From contig DATAEK010000181.1 of the NCBI GenBank assembly GCA_036258055.1, positions 1 through 16,976 on the forward strand: a stretch of 16,976 bases of DNA, written 5' to 3'. This document shows positions 1 through 6,880 of the stretch, in pieces. The DNA comes from DATAEK01 sp036258055 (GTDB taxonomy: Bacteria; Acidobacteriota; Vicinamibacteria; Vicinamibacterales; 2-12-FULL-66-21). Made by a program: the position numbers and the translations under genes. The notes beneath the pieces are model-generated. The model did no database searches, was not told where the DNA came from, and worked only from the letters and a program-made list of their open reading frames with translations. Position 1 is the first letter of the stretch; every line of letters starts with the position of its first letter.

Positions 1-58
1 GAGAGCGCCAGTCCCTAACCTGAAAGCTGTCTCATAAATCTGACGCTCGTACCAAAGG

Positions 59-216
59 TGCGAGCGAGCATGGCGAGCGAGCCACGCGAACGGCCCGCCT
101 TCGCGCCGAAGGCGCTACGGCGCGTCCGCCGTAGCCTTGGCGAAGGCGGAAGCGAGCCGGCGAAGCGGCGAGCGAGAGGGCGTGTGGGGGAGTCCGAGGG
201 GCGAAGTCCCTCGACG
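59..216. repeat. GC-rich palindromic intergenic repeat block
   Basis: This non-coding stretch is built of short GC-rich words and nested palindromes. One perfect hairpin has arms at 97-103 and 107-113 (GCCTTCG/CGAAGGC). A second has arms at 115-122 and 127-134 (CTACGGCG/CGCCGTAG) with the loop CGTC. The word GCGAAGGC recurs at 140-147, and GCGAGCGAGC-like words recur at 60-80 and 169-178. The composition is unlike a gene, and open frames through it are low-complexity Arg/Ala/Pro. It resembles dispersed intergenic repeats of large-genome Acidobacteriota, but this window holds no second full copy, so the repeat status is inferred. Confidence 0.45.
195..213 (-). terminator. Hairpin just downstream of the exported barrel-like gene
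   Basis: A 6-bp stem (CGAGGG at 195-200 pairing with CCCTCG at 208-213) with a 7-base loop lies seven bases past the stop codon of the minus-strand gene ending at 220. There is no U-run, so it is not a classical intrinsic terminator. It could end the transcript, protect its 3' end, or simply be part of the adjacent repeat. Confidence 0.3.
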
Positions 217-219
217 AGA

Positions 220-1533
220 CTAGTGCATCTGCTTCGTCATGAACATGTCCGTCATGCGACCCATCGGCGCCGGCGGGCGCAGGCGGAGGAAGACGTGGAA
301 CGAGACGGGGTTGGTGCCGTAGATCGGATCGAGGACGTCGGGTTTTCCGTAGAACGTGACATCGGCTCCGGCTGCAAGATCCCACTGTTTCGGTTTCGCG
401 ATCGCGCGCGCGCCGCCGATCGTCGTCGCCAGGATGGTTCCGACTCCACCAACACCGTCAGGCACGTGTGACGTGCGATCCCCCTGGAATCCGTGGATGC
501 CGAACCGCAGCAGGTCGAGTTCGACCTGGCGCGCCTCGAACCGTCCGTAAATCGTGTGCGCGCCGAAGACGTGCGTAGCCTCCGCGAGGGCGCCGGAGAA
601 GTCGTGCCCGATTTCGTTGTTGCGTCCGTACGCCACCGTGGCCGCCGTCCAGCCGTTGGCGCGATGCGACAGCCACGACGCCGACGCGGTGGTTCGTCTC
701 AAGTCGCCCGGATCCGAGGCCTCAGGGTTCGTCAGAAATCCGTGCGAGACCTGAAACGCCCATTTCTCGGTCGGCCGATACCATCCGCGCACCGACCACG
801 AATCGAGCGGACCGGGATCCATCAGGTCCCATCGCTGCTCGTCTGGCTCAGCGCCGTGGAAGACCGATGACTCGACTTCGAACTTTCCCTTCTCGACGGC
901 GGCCGTGAGCACACCCATCGCGATGTGGGTGGAGTCGAGCAGGTGATGCGTGAGCGGAGCGGTTGGGTTTTCGAAGGCCGACGCGCGGTGCATGTACGCG
1001 ACCGGGCCGAGCGCCGGCTCGCCGACCGGTGCCCCCGCCAGCGTCAACGCGAAGCCACGGGGAAGCGGCGTGCGCCACACGACGGCCGCCTGCATCAGAA
1101 AGTCGTGAGGATGCTGCCGATCGACGAGCGGACGCGAGTTGAACGTTTCACCCGACTGGAAGAGCTCCCGGTATCCATCCTCTCCAAGTGTGGCTGGCTC
1201 GAGACTGAGCATCAGATTGAAGCGCAGCGTGCCCGAGCCCGTGGACCGCTGCGCCATCCCCATCCACCAGTTCTGCGAGTCGAGCTCGTCGCCGCCGCGG
1301 CTGCCGCCCTGATGATTGAAAGTCAGAAAGACGACGCCGTCCTGCATGAGTTGCCAGCCATCCGACGACATGGCCATGTGCTGGTGTGGCGGGGGCGGCG
1401 GAGCATCCTGGGCGGATGCCGGACCAGCCAACGTGAAGACCAGTACTGCCACGAACCACGCCTGATCGGCGGCGGCAGAGACGAACGACAGCGGCAAGCT
1501 CTGCCACCAGGAACGGCGCGATCCACGATTCAT
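220..1533 (-). CDS. Exported hypothetical protein, probable outer-membrane barrel with His/Met-rich ends
   Basis: This 437-residue protein has an N-terminal signal peptide: Arg-rich residues 4-7, a hydrophobic stretch at about 25-38, and a likely cut after Ala41 in the sequence ASA-QD. The mature part starts with five prolines and an HQHMAM segment at about 50-55. The body is rich in alternating Trp/Phe/Tyr and Gly segments, as expected of an outer-membrane beta-barrel, and contains an HPHDF motif at 141-145. The last 14 residues are rich in Met and end in His. I recognise no named family. Metal (copper?) binding by the ends is inference. ATG at 1533 is preferred; an in-frame TTG at 1542 would add three residues. 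Neither has a clear ribosome-binding site. A TTGACC word at 1572-1567 on the minus strand, with a poor -10 (GATTAC), would put transcription start almost at the start codon. Confidence 0.75.
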   Translation of the reverse strand: MNRGSRRSWWQSLPLSFVSAAADQAWFVAVLVFTLAGPASAQDAPPPPPHQHMAMSSDGWQLMQDGVVFLTFNHQGGSRGGDELDSQNWWMGMAQRSTGSGTLRFNLMLSLEPATLGEDGYRELFQSGETFNSRPLVDRQHPHDFLMQAAVVWRTPLPRGFALTLAGAPVGEPALGPVAYMHRASAFENPTAPLTHHLLDSTHIAMGVLTAAVEKGKFEVESSVFHGAEPDEQRWDLMDPGPLDSWSVRGWYRPTEKWAFQVSHGFLTNPEASDPGDLRRTTASASWLSHRANGWTAATVAYGRNNEIGHDFSGALAEATHVFGAHTIYGRFEARQVELDLLRFGIHGFQGDRTSHVPDGVGGVGTILATTIGGARAIAKPKQWDLAAGADVTFYGKPDVLDPIYGTNPVSFHVFLRLRPPAPMGRMTDMFMTKQMH

Positions 1534-1659
1534 CTCATTCAAGCGTAATCCGTGGAACAGTTAGAAGGTCAAGATGGCTGGGACATGACAGAATAGAAGT
1601 TTGCGTTCGGGACGTCCGGACCTGCCGGGCCTCGACGTGCGTCTCATCCTGACAGGGCC

Positions 1660-4035
1660 GTGATCGGCAAGACGATTCAGCATTACCGCGTTGACGAACG
1701 CCTCGGGGCCGGGGGCATGGGCGAAGTGTATCGGGCGGAGGACGTGCGTTTAGGGCGTCCGGTCGCGCTGAAGTTTCTGCCCCCCGCGCTCAAGTCCGAT
1801 CCCGAGAGCCGAACCCGCCTGCTGACCGAAGCGCGCGCGGCATCGCTGCTGCGATCGCCCAACATCGCCGTCACTTACGACATCGGCGAGCATGCCGGAT
1901 CGGACTTCATCGTGATGGAGCTCGTCGAAGGCGAGTTGTTGTCGGCGAGAGTCGCGAAAGGGGCGCTGCCGATTCGTGAGGCCGTGGAGATCGGTCTGCA
2001 GGTCGCCGAGGCGCTCGAGGAAGCGCACTCGCGCGGCATCATTCACCGCGACATCAAGTCCGCGAACCTGATTCGAACCGATCGCGGGCTGGTGAAGGTC
2101 CTCGACTTCGGTCTCGCCAAGTTCGTCGATCCGCAGCACGACGTGGATGCGACGGCGATGACGACGCCCCAGGTCACCGTGGCGGGGATGGTGCTCGGGA
2201 CCGTGTCCTACATGGCCCCGGAGCAGGCGCTGGGCCGCGGCGTCGATCACCGCTCCGATCTCTTTTCGCTGGGGGTCGTCCTCTTCGAGCTGACGACGGG
2301 ACGGATGCCGTTTGTGGGCACGTCCCCGACGGAGATCATCGATCGCATCCTTCACGAGATTGCTCCCGCGCCGTCTCAGTTCAATGGCGCCATTCCGGCG
2401 TCGTTCGACAGCGTGGTCGCCCGCGCGCTCGAGAAGTCGCCGGCGTTCCGCTATCAGTCCGCGCGTGAGATGCACGACGATCTGCGGATCGTCGCGCAGG
2501 AGCTGGACTCGGTGCCGCGCGGGAGCACGGGCCGGCTCTCCACGAGCCTGCCGGCCCGGGTCGCGACGGTCGAGAGCTCGGTTGCGGTCATGACGTTCGT
2601 GAACATCACGCGCGAGCCGGCTGACGACTGGATCGGAACGGGCATCGCGGAAACGGTCAGCTCCGATCTCAAGAACATCCACGGGCTGACCGTCATCGGA
2701 CGCGCGCGCGTCTACGACGCCGTCCGCAACCTGAGCTCGACGGTGAATCTCGACGAGTCGCTCGCGATCGACATCGGCCGGCGGCTCGGCGCGACCTGGG
2801 TCGTGGTCGGCGGCTTCCAGAAGATCGGGGAGATCGTCCGCATCACCGCCAATTTCGTGGAGGTCGCTTCGGGCGCGGTGCGCCGGACCGTCAAGCTCGA
2901 TGGCCGCATCGGCGACATCTTCGCGCTGCAGGACAAGATCGTCTACGAGCTCAGTCAGGGATTGAACCTCGCGCTGCGCGGAACCGAGATTGCGGGCATC
3001 GAGCGCCAGGAGACGCGTTCGGTCGAGGCCTACGAGAGCTACGCGCGCGGAATGATGAATCTCCGCCTCGCCACGCGCGACTCCATCGAGCGCGCGATCG
3101 CCGCGTTCGAGGAGGCCACCAGCCACGATCCGGAGTATGCGATTGCCTGGGCGGCGCTCGGCAACGCGTATCAGCTCAAGGGCTCGTTCATGAGCATCAG
3201 CGAGCTGGTGCACAAGGGTGCTGACATGGAGCGTCGCGCGCTGGCGATCAATCCAGACCTGGCCGACGCGCACGTCGGGCTCGGAGCATCGCTCGTCACG
3301 CTCGGACAGGTCGACGATGGCATTGCCGCAATCCGCGAGGCCATCCGTCTCGAGCCAGAGAACGGCCAGGCGTATCAGGGCCTCGCCCGCGCGTACTGGG
3401 TTGGCAAGGGAGACTTGGCCGCTGCCATCCCGATGTTCGAGCGATCGATCGAACTGAATCCGGAAGCCGGCTACTCCATGCTGCAGCTGGGACTGCTGCT
3501 CTCGTGGGAGGGACGATACGCCGACGCCGAGCGGATCCTCAAGCGCGCAGTAGAGCTCCAGGATCAGTTCATTTCCGGCAACGCGGGGCTGCAAGTCGTC
3601 GGGGCGAACGCCCGGCTCGGCTACGTCTACTACTTGCAGGGGCGCTACGAGGAAGCGGTTCACGAGTACGAGCGAGGGCTCGCGTTCGTGGCCGCGAGCG
3701 ATCACGCGCTCAAGGAGCGGACGTCGATCGAGCTGCAGGTGAAGCTGGGCGCCGCGTATCAGCGTCTGCGCAATCCCGAGGCCGCGACGGCGCAGTTCGA
3801 TCGCGCCCTCAGGACCTTCCAGGCGCGGGTCGCCAAGGGCGCCGACGATCCCTACACGCGCTACTACATCGCGTGCCTGTACGCGCTCCGCGGTGACAGC
3901 GAACGCGCGCTCGATTCGCTCGAGCGCGTCGCCGCCGCATTGCCCGCGCTCACCGCCGCGCGCGTGCGCCGCGATCCGGATCTCGACAGCATCCGCGGCG
4001 AGCCCCGCTTCATCGCCATCGCCAGTCTTGCCTGA
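1660..4035 (+). CDS. PknB-type Ser/Thr protein kinase with TolB-like and TPR domains
   Basis: This 791-residue protein has three parts. Residues 10-275 are a Hanks-type kinase: the glycine loop LGAGGMGEVY at 15-24, Lys38 in ALKF, catalytic HRD at 129-131, DFG at 149-151 and APE at 186-188, so it looks active. Residues about 306-440 resemble the TolB-like/FlgO-like domain often found after bacterial kinases and cyclases (AVMTFVN, then a DDWIGTGIAE segment). Residues about 457-765 are TPR repeats, probably a protein-docking surface. I see no membrane helix, so it is probably cytoplasmic, unlike classical PknB. The start is GTG at 1660, with an AGGG only two bases upstream; no strong promoter is evident in the 126-base divergent gap. 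The stop touches the start of the next gene, so the two are probably one transcript. The substrate is unknown. Confidence 0.93.
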   Translation: MIGKTIQHYRVDERLGAGGMGEVYRAEDVRLGRPVALKFLPPALKSDPESRTRLLTEARAASLLRSPNIAVTYDIGEHAGSDFIVMELVEGELLSARVAKGALPIREAVEIGLQVAEALEEAHSRGIIHRDIKSANLIRTDRGLVKVLDFGLAKFVDPQHDVDATAMTTPQVTVAGMVLGTVSYMAPEQALGRGVDHRSDLFSLGVVLFELTTGRMPFVGTSPTEIIDRILHEIAPAPSQFNGAIPASFDSVVARALEKSPAFRYQSAREMHDDLRIVAQELDSVPRGSTGRLSTSLPARVATVESSVAVMTFVNITREPADDWIGTGIAETVSSDLKNIHGLTVIGRARVYDAVRNLSSTVNLDESLAIDIGRRLGATWVVVGGFQKIGEIVRITANFVEVASGAVRRTVKLDGRIGDIFALQDKIVYELSQGLNLALRGTEIAGIERQETRSVEAYESYARGMMNLRLATRDSIERAIAAFEEATSHDPEYAIAWAALGNAYQLKGSFMSISELVHKGADMERRALAINPDLADAHVGLGASLVTLGQVDDGIAAIREAIRLEPENGQAYQGLARAYWVGKGDLAAAIPMFERSIELNPEAGYSMLQLGLLLSWEGRYADAERILKRAVELQDQFISGNAGLQVVGANARLGYVYYLQGRYEEAVHEYERGLAFVAASDHALKERTSIELQVKLGAAYQRLRNPEAATAQFDRALRTFQARVAKGADDPYTRYYIACLYALRGDSERALDSLERVAAALPALTAARVRRDPDLDSIRGEPRFIAIASLA

Positions 4036-4038
4036 GTG

Positions 4039-4938
4039 ATGTATGACGTCGTGATCGTCGGGGCTGGCCCCGCCGGTCTGAGCGCCGCCTTGATCCTCGG
4101 CCGCTGCCGCCGCCGCGTGCTCGTGTGCGACACCGGGCGGCCGAGGAATGCCGCATCGCATGCGATGCACGGGTACCTGACCCGTGATGGCATGCCCCCC
4201 GCTGAATTTCTCGCGATCGGCCGACGTGAGCTCGAACCGTACGCGACGGTTGAATTGCGGCACATCGCCGTGGTCAGTGCGAAATGCACGGCGGAATCCC
4301 GCTTCGAAGTCGAGCTCCAGTCTGGCGAGCGGCTGCGCGCGCGCACGCTGCTTCTGGCGACGGGTGTGATCGACAACATCCCCGGCGTACCGGGCCTCCG
4401 CGAGCTGTACGGACGGAGCGTGTTTCACTGTCCCTACTGTGACGGCTGGGAGATCCGCGACGAGCCGATCGCGGTCTACGGCCGCGGCGAGCGCGGCGCC
4501 GGGCTCTCGCTCGAGCTCACGGTCTGGAGCCGTGATTTGGTGCTGTGCACCGACGGCGCGGCCGAGCTGAGCCGGGAGGAACGCGATCGGCTGGCGCGCA
4601 ACGGCATCGCGGTACGGGAGGAACGCATCGCGGCGCTCGAGAGCGTCGATGGCATCCTCACCCATGTGGTGTTCGACGGCGGTGAACGCCTTCGACGCCG
4701 TGCGCTGTTCTTCACGACTGGTCAGACGCAGCGATCCGATCTCTCGGTCACGCTCGGATGCGAATTCAACGACAAGGGCACGGTGCGAACCGGGAAGTAC
4801 GAGACGACGCACCTGCCCGGCCTCTACGTGGCGGGGGATGCCTCACGTGACGTGCAATGGGTCACCGTCGCCGCCGCCGAGGGCGCCGAAGCCGCGTTCG
4901 CGATCAACACCGCGCTCATCAAGGAAGACCTCAAGTAA
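4039..4938 (+). CDS. Thioredoxin-reductase-like FAD/NAD(P)H oxidoreductase
   Basis: This 299-residue flavoprotein is close to the usual TrxB length (about 310-320). It has an N-terminal FAD-binding GAGPAG at 8-13, the redox pair CPYC at 131-134 within HCPYCDGWE, a second dinucleotide site GRGERG at 148-153 (NADPH), and a C-terminal FAD motif VAGDA at 264-268. It probably reduces a thioredoxin-like partner or another thiol substrate. The CPYCxGWE form differs from the CATC of enterobacterial TrxB and marks a broad COG0492 subgroup whose partners are often unknown. ATG at 4039 is chosen because the family typically starts with MYDVxIVG; a GTG at 4036 would add one residue. The kinase stop codon ends at 4035 and there is no ribosome-binding site, which points to translational coupling. 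No thioredoxin gene is nearby. Confidence 0.9.
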   Translation: MYDVVIVGAGPAGLSAALILGRCRRRVLVCDTGRPRNAASHAMHGYLTRDGMPPAEFLAIGRRELEPYATVELRHIAVVSAKCTAESRFEVELQSGERLRARTLLLATGVIDNIPGVPGLRELYGRSVFHCPYCDGWEIRDEPIAVYGRGERGAGLSLELTVWSRDLVLCTDGAAELSREERDRLARNGIAVREERIAALESVDGILTHVVFDGGERLRRRALFFTTGQTQRSDLSVTLGCEFNDKGTVRTGKYETTHLPGLYVAGDASRDVQWVTVAAAEGAEAAFAINTALIKEDLK

Positions 4939-5170
4939 CGACTCGATGCTCGGCGCGAGGCTCTAGCGAGCGGGGTGGAGCCCCGCTGCAAGGAAGAAGG
5001 GGCACGGCGAGCGCCTGAGAAATGGCCGTCGGCTGAAATGAAAACAGGCGTGGGGTCCGTACTAGGAAATGCCTGCCTCGGGATCCCCGTCTCGATCCTC
5101 CGCGTCAAAGGCCCAGGACGCGTGGGTCAGGTCTTTCTGCGATCGCTCCCGGTGCCCTCTCAAGCGGAGT
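4939..5170. other. Intergenic region downstream of the flavoprotein gene, no gene seen
   Basis: This is the first part of a 375-base spacer. It holds a 7-bp hairpin at 4969-4987 (annotated separately) and otherwise nothing I recognise. Open frames across it on either strand have no ribosome-binding site, have biased composition, or overlap the 3' end of the flavoprotein gene, so I call no gene. It contains no divergent gene that the MocR regulator could control. Confidence 0.6.
4969..4987 (+). terminator. Hairpin downstream of the flavoprotein gene
   Basis: A perfect 7-bp stem AGCGGGG/CCCCGCT encloses a TGGAG loop, starting 30 bases past the stop codon. It is GC-rich and strong but followed by purine-rich sequence with no T-run. 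It is therefore either a Rho-assisted 3' end or another intergenic palindrome like those at 97-134. Confidence 0.4.
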
Positions 5171-5199
5171 GGTCCAATGGGCTATTGGACCGGTCCATT
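5171..5199. promoter_or_regulatory. Operator cluster of three GGTCCAAT half-sites
   Basis: GGTCCAAT (5171-5178) and ATTGGACC (5184-5191) form a perfect 8-bp inverted repeat around a 5-base spacer. A third half-site, GGTCCATT (5192-5199), directly abuts and lies exactly 21 bp, two helical turns, after the first in the same orientation. A fourth copy, ATTGGACC, is at 5258-5265 over the promoter. Tandem half-sites upstream of the gene are what MocR-family factors usually bind. The site is therefore most likely the binding site of the regulator encoded at 5314; that assignment is inference. Confidence 0.6.
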
Positions 5200-5230
5200 C
5201 GTCCCAAACCGCGCGATTTTCGGCCCTAAA

Positions 5231-5265
5231 TTGACCTCAGCGTCCGCCCATTCCATGATTGGACC
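5231..5265 (+). promoter_or_regulatory. Sigma70-like promoter with overlapping operator for the MocR regulator
   Basis: TTGACC (5231-5236, 5/6 to TTGACA) is separated by exactly 17 bases from CATGAT (5254-5259, 4/6 to TATAAT). A GGTCCAAT-type half-site (ATTGGACC, 5258-5265) covers the end of the -10 box and the expected start point near 5266. The distance to the matching half-site at 5184 is 74 bp, about seven helical turns. This layout suggests autorepression, possibly by DNA looping or bending. Confidence 0.5.
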
Positions 5266-5313
5266 TCTGGGCGAGCGCACGTTCGGTCAAGATGCGGTTT
5301 TGCGGGAGGCTCC

Positions 5314-6789
5314 ATGATTCACGTGATCGAACGCGATTTCGTGCGCACATCGAGGCCCTTGTACAGTCACCTCGTCACCCTGCTCGAGGCGGCAATCTCG
5401 CGCGGGGACGTGTCGTCGGGATCGCGTCTGCCACCGGAGCGCGAGCTCGCGCACCGTCTCCACATCAGCCGCACGACCGTCGTCAGCGCCTACCGCGAGC
5501 TCGAGTCGCGAGGGTTGCTGCGCGGATATGTCGGACGCGGCACATTCGTGTGCGCGGCTCCAGACCCGGCGGGCGCGCCCTTCGCATGGCGCGGGAAGAT
5601 CGCCGCGGCGGCGCTGCGATCGAGCGATTCCACGCTCCGCGACACCATTCGACACTCCTCGGACGCGCGGGTGCTCTCGCTCGCGGCGGGCGAACCGGCC
5701 ATCGACTGTTTCCCGACCGCCGCGTTCCAGCAGGCGATCGATCAGGTCCTGAAGCGTGACGCCCACGCCGCGTGGCGTCACGGTCCGACCGAAGGACAAC
5801 CGGTGCTGCGCGAGGCGATCGCCGAACGCTTCGGCGTCCCCGCCGAATCGGTGCTCGTGCTCGCGGGCGCACAGCAGGGACTCGATCTCCTCGCGCGCTG
5901 CCTCGTGGATCCCGGTGACGCGGTGATTCTCGATCGTCCTGGATACCTCGGCGCGATTCAGTCGTTCCGCGCGGCCGGGGCAAAGCTGATTGGCTGGGAC
6001 GTGGCGCGCGCGGACATCGACGAGCTCGAGGATCTGCTGGTTCGCTACCGGCCGAAGCTGATTTACACGAACCCGTCGTTCGAAAACCCGACGGGCGTGA
6101 CGCTGCCAATCCGGGCGCGGCGCGAGCTGCTCCGCCTCGCCAGCCGCTATCGCGTCCCCATCGTCGAGGACGCGACGTATCACGAGCTGTATTTCACCGA
6201 GGTGCCGCCGCCGTCACTCCGCGAGCTCGACGCGCACGATATCGTCATCTACTTGAACAGCTTTTCGAAGGTGCTCGCGCCGGGATTGCGGCTCGGCTGG
6301 CTGGCAGCGTCGCCATCAATCGTCGATCAAATCGCCATCATCAAACAGCGGCTCGATCCGCATACGCAGAACCTCGTGCAGTTCGCGATGGCGCGGCTGA
6401 TTCGTGACGGAAGCTTCGACAACCACCTGAAGACGCTGCGGACCGAGCATGCACGGCGGTGCGCGCTCATGCTCGCGTCGATCCAGCGGCACGTGCCTCC
6501 CGGCGCGCTGCGGTTTGCCCGCCCGCAGGGCGGGCTGTATCTCTGGTGCCGTCTCGGGTCAGGCCTGGGCTCGCGCGAGCTGCTCGAGCGCGCGCTCGCC
6601 GCCGGCGTGGCCTTCGTGCCGGGACACGCGTTCTATCCGGATCCCGCGGGCGAGTCGGAGCTGCGCATCTGCTTCTCCAGCGTGCTCCCGACCGCAATTG
6701 ACGACGCCGTCAAGCGGCTCGCCGCGAGCATCGTGGAAACCGCGCGAGCCACCGGCGCCGACCGCCGTTCGCTCGTGCCGGTAGCCTGA
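5314..6789 (+). CDS. MocR/PdxR-type regulator (GntR HTH plus aminotransferase domain)
   Basis: This 491-residue protein is the normal length for the MocR/GabR family. Residues about 12-80 are a GntR winged helix (SRLPPERELA at 37-46, then ISRTTVVSAYREL). Residues about 120-480 are a fold-type I aminotransferase domain. It keeps the expected PLP contacts: Asn253 in YTNPSFENPTG, Asp286 in VEDATY, the Schiff-base Lys319 in NSFSK, and Arg326. It therefore probably binds PLP as effector or cofactor and acts as a transcription factor, not a free enzyme. ATG at 5314 has a good ribosome-binding site, GGGAGG at 5304-5309. GGTCCAAT half-sites upstream suggest self-control. There is no divergent aminotransferase, PLP-synthesis or amino-acid gene, the usual targets; the nearest downstream genes are the lipid-type operon, so its target is open. 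Confidence 0.93.
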   Translation: MIHVIERDFVRTSRPLYSHLVTLLEAAISRGDVSSGSRLPPERELAHRLHISRTTVVSAYRELESRGLLRGYVGRGTFVCAAPDPAGAPFAWRGKIAAAALRSSDSTLRDTIRHSSDARVLSLAAGEPAIDCFPTAAFQQAIDQVLKRDAHAAWRHGPTEGQPVLREAIAERFGVPAESVLVLAGAQQGLDLLARCLVDPGDAVILDRPGYLGAIQSFRAAGAKLIGWDVARADIDELEDLLVRYRPKLIYTNPSFENPTGVTLPIRARRELLRLASRYRVPIVEDATYHELYFTEVPPPSLRELDAHDIVIYLNSFSKVLAPGLRLGWLAASPSIVDQIAIIKQRLDPHTQNLVQFAMARLIRDGSFDNHLKTLRTEHARRCALMLASIQRHVPPGALRFARPQGGLYLWCRLGSGLGSRELLERALAAGVAFVPGHAFYPDPAGESELRICFSSVLPTAIDDAVKRLAASIVETARATGADRRSLVPVA

Positions 6790-6792
6790 CGG

Positions 6793-6880
6793 ATGGTAAA
6801 TGGCAAAGGGTAAAGGGTAAATGGGAAGGCCCCACGAGATTTGCCTTTCCATTTACCATTTGCCCTTTACCATTTGCCAT
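6793..6880. repeat. 38-bp inverted repeat of degenerate heptamers (ATGGTAA type)
   Basis: The left arm (6793-6830) is a run of 7-base units: ATGGTAA, ATGGCAA, AGGGTAA, AGGGTAA, ATGGGAA. The right arm (6843-6880) is the same kind of array reversed (TTTCCAT, TTACCAT, TTGCCCT, TTACCAT and so on). The arms match at 33 of 38 positions around a 12-base loop; with G-U pairs about 36 of 38 could pair in RNA. It is much less GC-rich than the flanking genes, which suggests an inserted or expanded element. It starts three bases after the regulator's stop codon and runs into the start of the Lgt-like gene. It may act as a terminator or attenuator, or be a mobile-type repeat; this is not resolved. Confidence 0.8.

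Noticed and set aside
1750..4812. A 1,020-codon open frame on the minus strand opposite the kinase and flavoprotein genes
   Set aside because: It lies fully antisense to two genes with clear domain motifs; its product is Arg/Asp/Ala-rich low-complexity sequence, typical of an antisense frame in GC-rich DNA.
4975..5229. Possible 84-residue gene in the spacer before the MocR regulator
   Set aside because: It has no ribosome-binding site or recognisable motif and runs through the hairpin and the operator cluster.
6793..6880. The heptamer array as a CRISPR array
   Set aside because: Units are 7 bases with no spacers, the array is inverted, and no cas gene is present.
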